The notes under the pieces: generated by a model
The model's input: the letters and a program-made list of their open reading frames with translations, nothing else
Told to the model about the DNA's origin: nothing
Databases searched by the model: none
Shown: piece after piece, positions 52,187-63,005 of the stretch
Position numbering within the stretch: position 1 is the first letter of the stretch
Layout of the letters: every line of letters begins with the position of its first letter
Assembly: GCF_037975245.1 (NCBI RefSeq)
Contig: NC_092564.1
Location: 876,984-940,983, forward strand
DNA length: 64,000 nt
Source: Apostichopus japonicus
Lineage: Eukaryota; Echinodermata; Holothuroidea; Aspidochirotida; Stichopodidae
Direction: 5' to 3'
Made by a program: the position numbers and the translations under genes

Positions 52187-54633
52187 GGGCAGGTCCAAGC
52201 TATTTGAACTGTGACGTACGGGACATTTCAGAGACTTAAATTTGTCTAAAAGTTATATAAAATCTATTTTCCAGAAACTTTTTCAGGTTTTCATATTTGT
52301 TATTGCTGCTACTTTAAAACAAACTCATGAAGATTTCCTACACTTGCTTTAATTAGGTCCCATCTTAATTAATGTGCAGTGTGACGTACGGGACCAGAGA
52401 ATTTTGTGTTTTTTTTACTAAAGAGCAAAGCTGAAACCGCTCTGAAATTAGGAGGGCAGTGATCAAGCTGTTATAACTAGTGAATAGCCTAACCTTCCAA
52501 GGGCTAAGCTGTAACATATTAGAAAAAAATATGAAGCCATTCCGGTACAGTGGTTACACAAATGAAAATTGTCCTGTGACGTACGGGACATGTGACGTAC
52601 GGGACAATTTGTCCATATACAAATTGACTATGAAAACTCATATTTTTATTCCTGAATATACCATAAAAAGCTGATTTCTACATAAAAACATTAATTTGGA
52701 TATTCCAGAACAATGTCATTGGTAATTTCATGCCATATTTCCTTCTCTCTGGGATACGGAAAAGAGCAGTGACTGTAATTGTGAGATCATTCCACATAGA
52801 ACATAGAATGCATAAAGTATAAATCTACTCTACACATACATCAATACTCATAACATCAATTCTAGCTTTTTTAGACCACAAATGATTCAAGATGCAAAGT
52901 TTTGGTGCAAAACTGTTTTGGTATGTATACTGTACAACACTGTATCATACTCTCCACTATTGACCCTGAAGTTGAAATATGATCCATCCTATTCAAAATA
53001 TACCTAATTGTCCACAGTAATGCCACGTAATGTCCATATATGAAACTAGTACAACAAAGAAAACTCTATAGATCTAATACTGGTTACCAGACCAAATAGT
53101 TAGAACATCAATTCTTGCTTTGTTAGACCACAAATGATTCAAGATGCAAAGTTTTGGTGCAAAACTGTTTTGGTATGTACAGTATACTGTACAACACTGT
53201 ACCTCCCCACTAATGACCCTGAAGTTGAAATATGATCCATCCTATTCAAAATATACCTAAATGTCCACAGTAATGCCACGTAATGTCCATATATGAAACT
53301 ACTACAACAAAGAAAACTCTATAGATCTAATACTGGTTACCAGACCAAATAGTCAGAACATCAATTCTTGCTTTGTTAGACCACAAATGATTCAAGGTGC
53401 AAAGTTTTGGTGCAAAACTGTTTAAAAATTGGTATATACTATACAACACTGTATCATATTGCCCACAAATTACCCTGAAGTTGAAATATGATTCATCCCA
53501 TTCAAAAATCAAAATACCTGTATACCAAAATGTCCACAGTAATGCCACGTAATGTCCATCTATGAAACTACTGTACATAGTACAACAAAGAAAACTCTAT
53601 AGACCTAATACTGGTTATTGAACAAACTCATGAGTGATTGTCCTATGCAAAATTGGGCGAGCGAAACTCTACACTTGTAACTAAAAATCTCAATGTCTAC
53701 TATCTAAGTTCTGGAAACAAGAACATAGTTGCACATTATCATAATCACACTTCACAATAAGGCCTATCAAATTTTGAAATGCAAACTCAACATTCTTGAA
53801 GTCGTCCTCATTCAGTGTCAATGTTGAATAGCATTGTAGATGATTCTGTATTCCCCACACGCACAATTGACTTCCCAATAGTCAAACAACACCCGGGCTG
53901 TTGGTGGTCATCAGTCAATAGTTTATTTGGTGCCATGATGTGCTCTTCAGGCATGCAGGGATTATAAGTTGCAACTACCAGCTTTCAACAAAATAAACTT
54001 GTAAGTGTTGGAAGGTTTTCAGTATAGGTCCCCACTGGAGCCCATGCATGTTTATTATGTATAAATACAGGGTTTCCACCACACTATGTCCCGTACGTCA
54101 CATTTTGTCCCGTACGTCACATTTTTAAATTTGATAATTAGATTTGCAGTGAATATTATTTCAATTTTTTGGGGATGGATATTGTTGAGCAATGTTCTTA
54201 ATTAGAACTTTATAGAATATCACAAAAAAAAAAATTGTTCCTCCATATCAAAACTTGAAAAAAGTGCCGAAAATTGTGACGTACGGGACATCAGTATTTG
54301 GACACTAGCTAATTAGCATATTTAATTAATGAACCCCCAAACATAATATGTCAAAATTATTGGAAGGAACAGTGTATCATGTCCCACATAACTTATATTC
54401 AATAAGTTCATATTGCTGGCAGCGAAATAGGATTCCAAATGTCCCGTACGTCACACTGCAATTTGAATTTATGCAAATTAGCTGGCTGTTATTGTTTGAA
54501 TAGGGAAAAAAATTCAAAAAAAATATGAAAATCTGAAACTTCAATAATTCAGCTTTAACATGACACCACATTTAGGGTGTTTCAGTAAAGTTTGAAATTT
54601 GGCTTCTAGGGATACAATAGCTTGGACCTGCCC
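52187..54633. mobile_element. 2.45-kb DNA transposon with eight GTGACGTACGGGACA motifs
   Basis: Perfect 18-bp terminal inverted repeats GGGCAGGTCCAAGCTATT (52187-52204 and 54616-54633) are flanked by TTTA on both sides, a possible 4-bp duplication. The 15-mer GTGACGTACGGGACA lies forward at 52211, 52381 (one mismatch), 52576, 52592 and 54276, and reverse at 54087, 54106 and 54440. The centre is a three-unit tandem repeat. No transposase was recognised, and the superfamily is not assigned. Confidence 0.85.
52851..53620 (+). repeat. Three tandem units of about 250 bp inside the transposon
   Basis: Units start near 52852, 53104 and 53356 and share ACCACAAATGATTCAAGATG, GTTTTGGTGCAAAACTG, CCTGAAGTTGAAATATGAT and ATGCCACGTAATGTCCAT. 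They are highly similar, so the expansion is more recent than the element's decay elsewhere. GTTTTGGTGCAAAAC is nearly self-complementary. Confidence 0.95.
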
Positions 54634-55012
54634 TTTAATGGATGTTGAAAAATAGCTTACAGTGCTATGTAAAGATGTGAGGGCAAAACATTAATTACGT
54701 GAACAACTCAATTGTCACTCAAAGTTAGCATTGAATGTGACTCCTCAGTATTGAAGTGTAGCATGCGTCAGTTATGATGAAAACTGCATTCAACTTTCAA
54801 ATTGCTGATTTCACGTACTTTTACAGGACTTGATAGTTACAATACACTCTTGAGCACACAATCTATGCAGACACTATGTACACTCTAGTGCAGTATGCAA
54901 TGATGGTTTCCACTGTTTCAATGTGATTAAGAAGACAGGAAACAATTCAGTTTGAAAATGTGAAACACAGAAAAAATACTGTATGGTGTATCAATTCAGT
55001 GTATTAATCATT

Positions 55013-55048
55013 GCACACACACACACACCCTCACGCACACACACACAT
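55013..55048 (+). repeat. CA microsatellite
   Basis: An interrupted (CA)n run. A separate poly-C run of about 15 bases lies near 55903-55918. Confidence 0.9.
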
Positions 55049-56796
55049 AATTGGTTGTGTACCATGTGTAGTACTGTAGGGAATGTTTAATGTGAATGTA
55101 CACACTTGAAGCAAAAACATAAATTAATAAAACCTGCACAATATCAACTCATCCCAACAAGCAAGACTGAGTGCTTATTTTCAATCTGAGTCTAATACTG
55201 AATTTAATTAATTTCTCATCGTAGTGTACTTGAACAAAGTTAATGTTACAAATGATCCAAATGGTAGATAAGACAAGCATCATTACATTCATTGTGAACC
55301 ACAACAATTACAGGTCAGCATTGCTAAAACCACATATATACAGCACATTATGCATGTGACAACCTACGGTATATATACTGTATGTATTTGTTCATTTATG
55401 CTATAGAAACATACATAAATGCAATACCAATGGCCAGGGTCAAAGTCAATCTTCTTGATTAATTTGTGGCCGGTCCAGCTCCTACGGGCAAGCAAGTGAA
55501 TAAGGAATCAGGTGAAAGACTGGAAACTGCATTATACATGCACAAGATGAGAACATTTTCAAGAATACTATAATGTATACATGTATTATAATAATACCCA
55601 GGTTGTGTGTGGCAGATAATTGGATTGAATTTACTTTGAACTATTTAAGGAGCTAAACTAGTGTGTTGATCATCAAGTTCTAGCATACAGAGTTCAAGCA
55701 TACAGAGTGAACTTGTTATTTAAAAGCAGATTGGAATAAGGAACAAACTACCCAATGCTTAACGATAAGTTTTAGTATAGATTTTAAAGACCATGCGAAA
55801 TATTCGTAAAGCAAGAGCTTTGTTACTCACTGTTTCCATTAAAAATAACAGTGTATAGTTAGTCACTGAAGTACTTTCACTTACTGTACCTATACCTCCC
55901 AACCCCCCCCCCCCCCCCGAACCAAGCCCTTTAACCTCTTTAACATCAAACACATTTGAAATGTTCAGTTTCACACATGTTAAATTCACAACTTGTAGTG
56001 TGGAGTGGATGGTTTGTACAATATTAACCTGGTTCACAAAATGCATAGTGGGTTTTCACTGCCAATCCAGCAGCATGAACCTTCAAGTATAAACATATAG
56101 CTTACTTGTCATAACGTGTACATTACAGTAAGTAGGCCTAAGCTAGCTACTGAAGTTTGTAGCACTGATGCTCCTAACATATACCAGACAGCAAATGAAA
56201 AGACGCATAGGACCTAAGCTATGTACATTAAACTATCCCAAATTTGTGCATACATTTCAAACAGGAATTACAATGTAATTAAACGTTCTACTCCGAAATG
56301 CCAACTTCTGAGCACTGCTGTCAATAATTGTTATCGACCTATCATTTGGGGATGAAAGGTTTAGCGATGAGGGATTCAGCTAGTGAGAACTTCTAACAAG
56401 GAGTAAGCAAGGAATAATTTAGTCTTCAATTTCTGTGTAGCCTACATAGCATTAATTATGATTCTGAATTGTGCCTCATATAATGTACTATGGTATGCAA
56501 ACTGTTCTACATCTTAGCAATTTCATAGGTGCCTATTTTGCATAGCATTTTGTGAAGCCATACAAGATAAATTATTCCTTGCTTATGAGACCACCTTTCT
56601 GTGACAAATTACTATGGTTCTTGACGTGCTTCGAGAAAGGAAAATCCATTTTAAAACCCTCCCCCACTTCAGCACAAAACAGATAGAAAAGTTCACAAAC
56701 AACAGAAATAAACTAACAGCACTGCACACTAATGAGGCACTGTACAACTACAATTGCCTAAAATCTTTACAGATCCTCATCATTAAGTTCCAATGA

Positions 56797-57297
56797 TTGT
56801 CCAATTTTGCCTTGAAATCATTCAATGAAGTTGCAGAGACCACAACCTTGGGAAAGAGCTCCATGTATAAACAACTCGGTAAGAAAAATAATTGAGACTC
56901 GCATTTGACTTGCAATGCTTCTTGGCAATCTTGTTGCTATTGCCCTCCTGTTTTGGCAGACTGATCTAAGGTAAACAATTTGCAACAGTCAATATTCTTC
57001 AACCGTGAACAATCCTATAAGTTGACTTAGATCACCTGTCTTCCTTTGGCATGCCAATGTAGGTAACTTTAGTCTGTCACAATAATGATGGTTCTCCAGA
57101 TCAGGCACAAGTGGGCCTATGTTGAACACTCTCAATACTGTTTACAGTATGTCAGTTCTTAGATGTGCGAACCAAATAACATTACAATATTCCAGATGCG
57201 GCCTCACAGGTGTTTTATATAAGGTAATAACTAGTCTAGAGTAGTGTCTAAAGCTTGAAAGGACCTCCTATTAATTAAACCCAGTATGCTGTTGTTA
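56797..57297 (-). pseudogene. Non-LTR retrotransposon reverse-transcriptase C-terminus, decayed
   Basis: On the minus strand, across several frames, one reads NSILGLINRR, YKTPVRPHLEYCNVIW, IGPLVPDLEN, YCDRLKLPTLACQRKTGDL, then NSNKIAKKHCKSNASLNYFS, YRVVYTWSSFP and VVVSATSLNDFKAKLDN. This is the conserved tail of ORF2 in LINE-type elements (LYKTLVRPHLEY.., DRLKxLxLPTLxxRRxRGDL, NDWNSLP, SFKxxLD). Stops and frameshifts are frequent. It lies in the same orientation as AGAP, and only the 3' part remains, typical of 5'-truncated LINE insertions. Confidence 0.88.
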
Positions 57298-57730
57298 GGT
57301 CAATGGGACAACTATACAGTAGAGTGTGCTACCGTATAATGAGCATGACATTCACATTATCATTGTTACAGTATATACAGTTAAAGTAAATGGGAGAATC
57401 CCACTGGTGAGATAAAAGATTTGATCCTGTATACTTGGGAGCACATATGGTCTGTGGGAGTAGGACTAACATTTTGTAAGTCCCTTAGTTATTCTCTCTC
57501 TATAATGCTTTTTGTAGCCTAACTTAACCATACATGTCTGTAACTTGTGTAAGTATTTAGTCAAGATTAGGAGTATCTGGACCATGTTTCATTTTGATCA
57601 GTTACACGACAGGCAAGAAGGGTGCATGACTATTTGTGATTCATGGAAACTCTCTGAATCACACAGAGTTGTTGATATGTGACTAGTATAGTCTTTAGGG
57701 GCTTAGATTTAGAACTGATGCAGTTGGTAG

Positions 57731-58250
57731 GTTACTACTATAGTCAGTATTGCGAAGTTCGCCATACTGCGAAGTTCGGGCACCCTAAGAAATACACGAT
57801 TTTCACCATGAAAACCTACAGGAAGAGCCAAATTTCACCAAAAAGTACGAAGCTACAGTTATTTTCTCTCCAAAATGACCCGTGTGCAAGAAATTACTTA
57901 CATATTTGTCAATAAAATGACGAAGATCTATGAAGTCTGTTATAATTACTGAAAGAGCAACAGGGCCACCAATTTTTACCAGCGCCACACTGTAGGTTGC
58001 GTGGCCGAAATTCGCAATACTCTAGCAAGAAATACCAGTTCCACAATCACGAAGAATCTTCTTGGAAAACAACGTGAAAACAGTTTGCAGGAAAGAAAGT
58101 TTGGCCGTGTATCGTACTATAACAAAATTCTCCCACCATATGAAGTATATTTTCAAATGATTTATACCAGAAGATTTAGTTTTGGGGTGTTTTAAGTCTT
58201 AAGTGGGCGAACTTCGAAGTCACCATCCTACTACTAGTACTAGCAGTAAC
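57731..58250. mobile_element. Putative inverted-repeat MITE with CGAAGTTCG ends
   Basis: The left side has GTTACTACTATAG, TGCGAAGTTCGCC and TGCGAAGTTCGGGCACCC. The right side, reverse complemented, has GTTACTGCTAGTACTAG, TTCGAAGTTCGCCCAC and TTAAGACTTAAAACACC. The inverted arms are imperfect and the target duplication is unclear. A 64-codon open frame inside has no recognisable content. It ends 209 bases from exon 1. Confidence 0.5.
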
Positions 58251-58458
58251 TGTAACAGTGGAACGCACTCCCACCTGATCTAAAATCACCCCAAACACCA
58301 ACTCCTTCAAGTTAATGCTGGGAAGTCAGCAGCACCATTAGCCAGCTTGGAGGACTGCACGTCAACAGCCACATCAGGGGCGATTTGTGCAGTATTTCAC
58401 CAAGACCAAGACCAAGAACTGTAAATATACTACTAGACTGAATGTCAATTAGACTTAC

Positions 58459-58633
58459 CTTCAATACACACAACATGCTCTCGTAGTTGATCTTGTAAGT
58501 AAGGTTCATCAACTTGTTCTAATAAATCGTAAATAGCATAAATGTGAGGATGAACACTTTCAAACCGCTGAATTTCCTCACGGATCGCCCTCGAATTGAG
58601 TAATTCCAAATTATGGACGCTCATCGTATTCAT
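58459..58633 (-). CDS. AGAP1: AGAP (centaurin gamma) coding exon 1, N-terminus
   Basis: First coding exon of an Arf GTPase-activating protein of the AGAP1/2/3 family (fly CenG1A), a GTPase-like, PH, Arf-GAP and ankyrin protein acting in endosomal and membrane traffic. The 58 codons contain the family's conserved N-terminal helix: [20 protein letters not shown], then LREHVVCIE, close to the vertebrate and fly versions. The exon ends GAA-G before a GTAAGT donor, phase 1, which joins exon 2 to give IE-D-AFVNSQEW. An in-frame TAA lies 12 bases before the ATG, so the start is the ATG at 58633 or a second one three codons on (58624). Both have A at -3. The symbol stands for the family: an invertebrate would probably have one ancestor of AGAP1, 2 and 3. 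The identification is from memory of family sequences. Confidence 0.93.
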
Positions 58634-58760
58634 AGTAACATGTTATTCCAGTGAAAATAAGGGTGTTACCGTCAGCTATCGTAGCCTTCTTCTCGTCCGT
58701 TTGTTGAAGTCCAGTACCGTCAATGAAGTATGGCCTACTGCGCTTGCGCAAACTTATCTG
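58634..58760 (-). promoter_or_regulatory. Probable AGAP 5' UTR and core promoter
   Basis: This sequence lies directly upstream of the start codon and is richer in CG than the intron. The palindrome-like TGCGCTTGCGCA at 58739-58750 is one base from the NRF1 consensus TGCGCATGCGCA and lies 106 bases before the ATG. No TATA box is evident at a suitable distance. NRF1-type, TATA-less promoters are common for widely expressed animal genes. The transcription start cannot be fixed from sequence alone. Confidence 0.5.
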
Positions 58761-59183
58761 AGGACTTCCTGTATACCATGTATACTGTATTCATTCTCCT
58801 CACTGATATGTTAGTGAACAAGATCAATGACTGTACTTCTAAAGTAAAGACGGTATAGTACAGTGAATACGACGATTTCAATATACCAAGCAAATGTGAA
58901 AAGACAAGCCGATGCGGCGAAGAAAGGGGCGCTAGTTTCAAATAGCCATGAATGTATGGTACGACATTGCTTCCGAAGCAAAATTTGTATAGATCAGATA
59001 AGCAATTTTATATATTCATTGAACATTAACGGGTAAACTCATTAGAGTAAAGTTAATATCCACGAGGTCCTGATAAGCGAAATAAGCGACTCCACATTTT
59101 CAAAAAAAAGAACAGTAATGTCCTGAAGAAGTTTACCATTCCGACATAAACTTTTATTACTAAAACTGACCCAAATTCTTACA
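58761..59183. other. Upstream intergenic sequence
   Basis: About 420 bases between the putative promoter and the transposon nest. No exon or repeat recognised. Confidence 0.6.
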
Positions 59184-59594
59184 TTGAACCACAAGGGCGT
59201 AGGAACCGGGGGGCAGGGGGGCGCAGTGGCGGCGGAACCGGGGAGGGGGGGGCTTGGGGGCTCAGCCCCCCCCCCAATGAAAAAGTTGAGGGGGCAAATG
59301 CATGATTAGCCCCCCCCCCAATATTTACCAAGGCTCCGAAACGTGGATCTGCCCATTTTTAAATGCATACTTGTCGATCTGTCCGATGCACACGTATACT
59401 ATATAGGTGTAATAATTTTAGTAAATGCTGGGGGACCCTCGGCCCGTCCCCTGGCTATAGACCACTTTGTCACCCCAACCGCGTCTTCACGCCCTGTGAA
59501 AAGTGGAAGCAGTGAGTACCGGTAACCGCAACACAACTTCGTCTTAGGACAATGACTTGCCTCATTTCAGCCAGTTCTCCAACATCCCCTTACT

Positions 59595-59990
59595 CAGTGG
59601 CGGAGCGTCCATACAGTCAGGGGGGCAGATGCCCCTCCCCCCCCGACGGACTCAAATGGACTGCTGGCGCATTTTTCAGCTTTTTACTACTTTTTACTTA
59701 TTCGCGATTATTGACTATTTTATTGCGCTCTCATCTACCAATTGACATTTGTCATATTCTGTTGGTGTAATTTTCCGACAAAATGGCGACTACACCTATT
59801 TATTCTCCGTTTATCTACAAATTAGCAAGGCCCGGAAAGGGTCATTTCCTGCAATCTATAGAGTATCTTTACTCAAAATTTTTCTGTACGCTCCGCGCCA
59901 ACCTGTGGTGGCGCTCCGCTTAGATAGTGTCGAAAGCGCCCTACAGACCATTCTTGCCCCCCCTGACCACTACCCCTAACTCCGCCACTG
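59595..59990. mobile_element. 396-bp hAT MITE with exact 8-bp target duplication
   Basis: Terminal inverted repeats CAGTGGCGGAG at both ends, with GTCAGGGGGG shared just inside. The identical flanks CCCTTACT at 59587-59594 and 59991-59998 are the hAT signature. The second copy of the host repeat at 63944 reads straight through the joint (TTTACTACACTCAAAAACG), acting as an empty-site comparison. The hairpin module lies at 59831-59928. Overlapping open frames of 60-80 codons on plus are not genes. Confidence 0.93.
59831..59928 (+). repeat. Shared hairpin module, copy D
   Basis: More diverged in its first half; the second half is TGTACGCTCCGCGCCAACC, TGTGGTGGCGCTCCGC, TTAGATAGT. It lies 62 bases from the right terminus of the 59595-59990 element. 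Confidence 0.9.
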
Positions 59991-60160
59991 CCCTTACTAC
60001 ACTCAAAAACGTCTTTGCGAGTACACTACGGGTAACAGCTACTCTCTTAAAACACCATCGAATATACAAATTACAATGTTTTTACAGACTTTCTCAATCT
60101 GAGAAATTGCAGGCTTGAGACCCATATTTTAGGGCTAGGTATTCGCAGCATAAAACACTC

Positions 60161-60256
60161 GGGAAGTGCCGTTTCCGGCCATCTGGGGGTTTGAAAAAAC
60201 CCAAAATTTTCTTGTACGCTCCGCGCCAACCGATGGTGGCGCTCCGCTTAGATAGT
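60161..60256 (+). repeat. Shared hairpin module, copy E
   Basis: GGGAAGTGCCGTTTCCGGCC, ATCTGGGGG, TTGTACGCTCCGCGCCAACC, GATGGTGGCGCTCCGCTTAG, ATAGT. It lies 47 bases from the end of the 59224-60303 element. Confidence 0.93.
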
Positions 60257-60643
60257 CTCCACACATTAGCCCCCCCAATAATTTTTCCATTCCGCCGCGC
60301 CTGGGGGGGGCGCCAGCCCTCCCAGTGAAAAATGTGGAGGGGCGGAAGTATCATTCCGCCCCCCCCCCCGCTTCGCAAGTCAGAAAACCCCTTTTTCATT
60401 TCCAAATGAGAAAACAAATCTCATTTGGAGCACCAAATTGCATCTAAGGCCAGGTGAAAATACAAAATTAAGTTTACAAAATGGAGTGGGTGTTGAAGTG
60501 TGCTATATTGCACCAAATTGCATCTGAGGCCACCTTGAAATGCAAAAAATTCACCCCCTCCCCTTAGACCCCTCCCCCAGGCCGGCCATCGGTCTTCAGC
60601 CCCCCCCCACTCAAAAGTACCTTCCTACGCCACTGTTGACCCA

Positions 60644-61655
60644 GCACAAAATCTGACAAAATCATCGATTTATATACGGCATTTCGCTTTGAAAGACCAA
60701 TTGCAGTAAAGTAGCTATGAATTTAATATTGCATTATCTGGCTTTTTTTGTGGGTGGGGGGGGGTGGAGATATTTACACACGAGTTGGTGGAAAACCATT
60801 TTCCTTTGTCAACAATCTGGTAAGTTAACCAATAGTCGGCGAAACATAAAGTAAAGGCAACGGCAACTCGCTCTATCGCTGAATGGAGAGTACTTTGGTT
60901 TACTGTAGTTAGTCGTGCACGCAGCACCCAGTAAAATCAGACTTTTCAATATGCACAGTGTGCTAGTACTTGCCTTCTGTCATACAGCTTGAACTAACTC
61001 AAAATTTGCGAGATGGATCCAATAGGCGCAGGGCCTCTATGGTACACGATAGCAGCCCTCATAGTCACGGGTAGAGGGCCGGGGTGGATTCTTAAAGGAA
61101 AATATATGAGGAACACGCAACTATGGGTGTAATTTTGCTACGGTTTCTTGTTCTTACAGTATGCCGTTTTTTAAGTTGATTTTGAGGGATTTTAAGTTAT
61201 ATATCAACGTTATACCCGCCCAATATTTACTTCAATCACAACATTGTTTTACGTAACACGTATGCATTTCGCGTGGTAGCAACACTAGTGGTTGGCCTAA
61301 TTGTTTTACCGCTGCAAAAGTTCAACAAATGTTCACTAAACTTCTTTCTCATGACGAATGCCAATGGAATTATGTACAATGGAATGGCATTGAGAATGCT
61401 TATACGATTATGTTGAGAACTGCAACATTAATTGAGGTTTTACCATTTTCTTTTACACTGGGTTCTTGATGAGGATTCGTCCCTTCTGAACGATTTTATT
61501 TTTCTATTGGACTAAAAATAATAAAACTCTTCCAGACATTTTGCTGTTGTGCACATGAAATAGAGGGCGCTAGTATGATACACACTCATTAATCTCTATA
61601 CAAACATAGGTTACACTATCTTGCCTGCAAAATTCTCTTATTTGGAACATAGGAG
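60644..61655. other. Intergenic stretch, nothing recognised
   Basis: Mixed-composition sequence with a G-run near 60755-60767. Open frames are short and show no family features. Confidence 0.6.
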
Positions 61656-61927
61656 AATGTACCAGCTCGGCTGGGTAGCCTGAGAGTACCAGCTTGGCTG
61701 GGTAGCCTGAGAGTATCAGCTTGGATGAGTATCCTGAGAGTACCAGCTTGGATGAGTATCCTGAGAGTACCAGCTTGGCTAGGTAGCCTGAGAATACCAG
61801 CTTGGATGAGTATCCTGAGAGTACCAGCTTGGCTGGGTAGCCTGAGAGTACCAGCTTGGCTGGGTAGTCTGAGAGTACCAGCGGCTGGGTAGCCTGAGAG
61901 TACCAGCTTGGCTTGGTAGCCTGAGCA
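61656..61927 (-). repeat. Minisatellite, about ten units of 27 bp
   Basis: The unit GTACCAGCTTGGCTGGGTAG followed by CCTGAGA has variants GATGAGTATCCTGAGA. As 27 is divisible by three, the minus strand is open over the array and gives LVLSGYPAK repeats. One unit has lost two bases. I do not regard it as a gene. Confidence 0.93.
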
Positions 61928-62394
61928 TCGTTCATGTAGTTTCTAGTTTATGCTTGTGGAGCCCTTCGAATTCGAATTGTGACTTGTTCTATACAGCGCT
62001 GACATATAGGCCTATAATCCACAAATCCGGACCAACAGAATATTTGCGATACCCGTTTGTACTTACACAGGCGTAATAATAAGCACCAATGGTAAACTAT
62101 TTAACACAAAATGAATGTGTAATGTTTCAGGCAGGCCTCGACAAATACGGTCGCCAACTCGCCAATGGCGACTACAATTTGCGACTGGCGAGCAAAAAAA
62201 TGCATTACGCTCGACAGTTTGGCGAGTGGCTCATTCGCTCATTGCCTTTATACGATAGGCTTACTGTGAACTTGTGAGCCAATCAACAAAGGCATATTGC
62301 CTAATGTTACACATCAAATTAGAATTATCGAGTGCACTGTTACCAGGCGCGTATACAGGCGGGGCGTTGGGGCGCGTCCCCCGGGTAAGAAAAA

Positions 62395-62545
62395 GAGGCG
62401 AGAAAAAAAAGAGAAGAACAAGGAAAAAAGAGGGGAAAATAAGAGGAGGAGGAGAGGAAGGAAGAGAAAAGAAAAAAAAAGGAGAAAAAGAGGGAGTAGA
62501 AGTAAAACGCCAAGACACCGGGAAGAGAAAGAGGAACAGTGATAT
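62395..62545 (+). repeat. Long polypurine tract (GA-rich)
   Basis: About 150 bases that are almost all A and G on the plus strand (AAGAGGCGAGAAAAAAAAGA and similar). It begins just after a G-rich segment (62345-62390) that looks like a transposon terminus (CAGGCGCGTATACAGGCGG). Open frames across it are compositional artefacts rich in Lys, Arg and Glu. Confidence 0.9.
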
Positions 62546-62583
62546 CATCACAGCGCTGGTCCCTAATATATACACAGGGTAGC

Positions 62584-63005
62584 CAGTAACGGATCAAGGA
62601 TTTCGGAAGGGGCGTTTGCCTCACCCTACCCTTCACACCGACAACTCCATTTTTGACGTTTCCATTTTCCCTCTCTCACTCATGGTCTATATATACACTA
62701 TATATGGTCTATCATAACGCGTGTGCGTTTATATACGCTTTAAACAATTGTAGAATTGTGCTATGAAACCAACTGTGGCTGGTCTCGAACTCGACCGTGT
62801 CGTCGGGAACATGACGCATTTCGGGAAGGGGCGACCGCCCCCCCCCCCCTTCGGCATATTTATTTTTGTGATATCGCTAGTAATTTCAACATAGAAAGTG
62901 CTTAGATGCAACCTACATGGCCTGGGAAGTGTCGTTTCCAGCGATCTGGGAGGCATTTCGACCAAAATTTACTTGTACGCTTCGCGCCAACAAATGGTCC
63001 TGGGT
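62584..63005 (+). mobile_element. Decayed hAT-type element, right part interrupted
   Basis: CAGTAACGGATCAAGGATTT at 62584 resembles a mutated CAGTGGCGGATCC-type hAT end. The sequence at 62870-62998 closely matches 29690-29800 (GCTAGTAATTTCAA.ATAGAAA, then GCTTAGATGCAAC, then the hairpin module). The module stops at AAATGGT, a few bases before the element starting at 63006, which probably interrupted it. Confidence 0.55.
62924..62998 (+). repeat. Shared hairpin module, copy F (truncated)
   Basis: GGGAAGTGTCGTTTCCAGCG, ATCTGGGAGGCATT, TTGTACGCTTCGCGCCAAC, AAATGGT, then cut off near the element at 63006. Its 5' flank matches that of copy A. Confidence 0.88.

Larger units (their letters stand above)
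17051..58458 (-). other. AGAP intron 1 (41.4 kb)
   Basis: Bounded by the GTAAGT donor of exon 1 and the TTTTCAG acceptor of exon 2. It contains the repeats and transposons listed separately. In the stretches 17300-19200, 21780-25730, 26980-28970, 31000-34730, 36200-38370, 41050-43290, 43350-44130, 46250-48320, 49870-50620 and 54640-56790 I see only AT-rich non-coding sequence, apart from a short direct repeat at about 17205-17265 and (CA)n at 55013-55048. Confidence 0.85.
59224..60303. mobile_element. Second-level nested hAT-type element (family shared with 63006)
   Basis: Starts CAGTGGCGGCGGAACCGGGG. The right end, reverse complemented, is CAGGCGCGGCGGAATGG. Both sides are followed by a G-run and CG, compatible with an 8-bp duplication (GGGGGGCG) but blurred by the homopolymer. 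Its first 265 bases and a later 57-base stretch (59994-60050) match a second copy at 63006-63259 and 63944-64000. It contains the hairpin module at 60161-60256 and the hAT element at 59595-59990. Confidence 0.7.
59192..60635. mobile_element. Outer hAT-type element of a nested cluster
   Basis: The left end is CAAGGGCGTAGGAACC. The right end, reverse complemented, is CAGTGGCGTAGGAAGG. The 8-base flanks TTGAACCA (59184-59191) and TTGACCCA (60636-60643) differ at one base, consistent with an aged hAT duplication. At least two further elements lie inside. Near the right end CACCAAATTGCATCT.AGGCC is repeated twice (about 60431 and 60511), and a 9-bp hairpin (CCAAATGAG..CTCATTTGG) sits at 60402-60428. 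Confidence 0.75.

Noticed and set aside
59749-60118. Open frames with peptides like LYAPRQPMVALRLDS, recurring at 30.7, 38.4, 59.9 and 60.2 kb
   Set aside because: The peptide is simply the translation of the DNA hairpin module. It appears in several frames and strands without starts or codon constraint.
61570-61935. A 121-codon minus-strand frame with LVLSGYPAK repeats
   Set aside because: It is produced by a 27-bp minisatellite. A two-base loss shifts the frame within the array.
62274-62582. Lys/Arg/Glu-rich open frames of about 100 codons
   Set aside because: They follow from the polypurine tract and have no other evidence.
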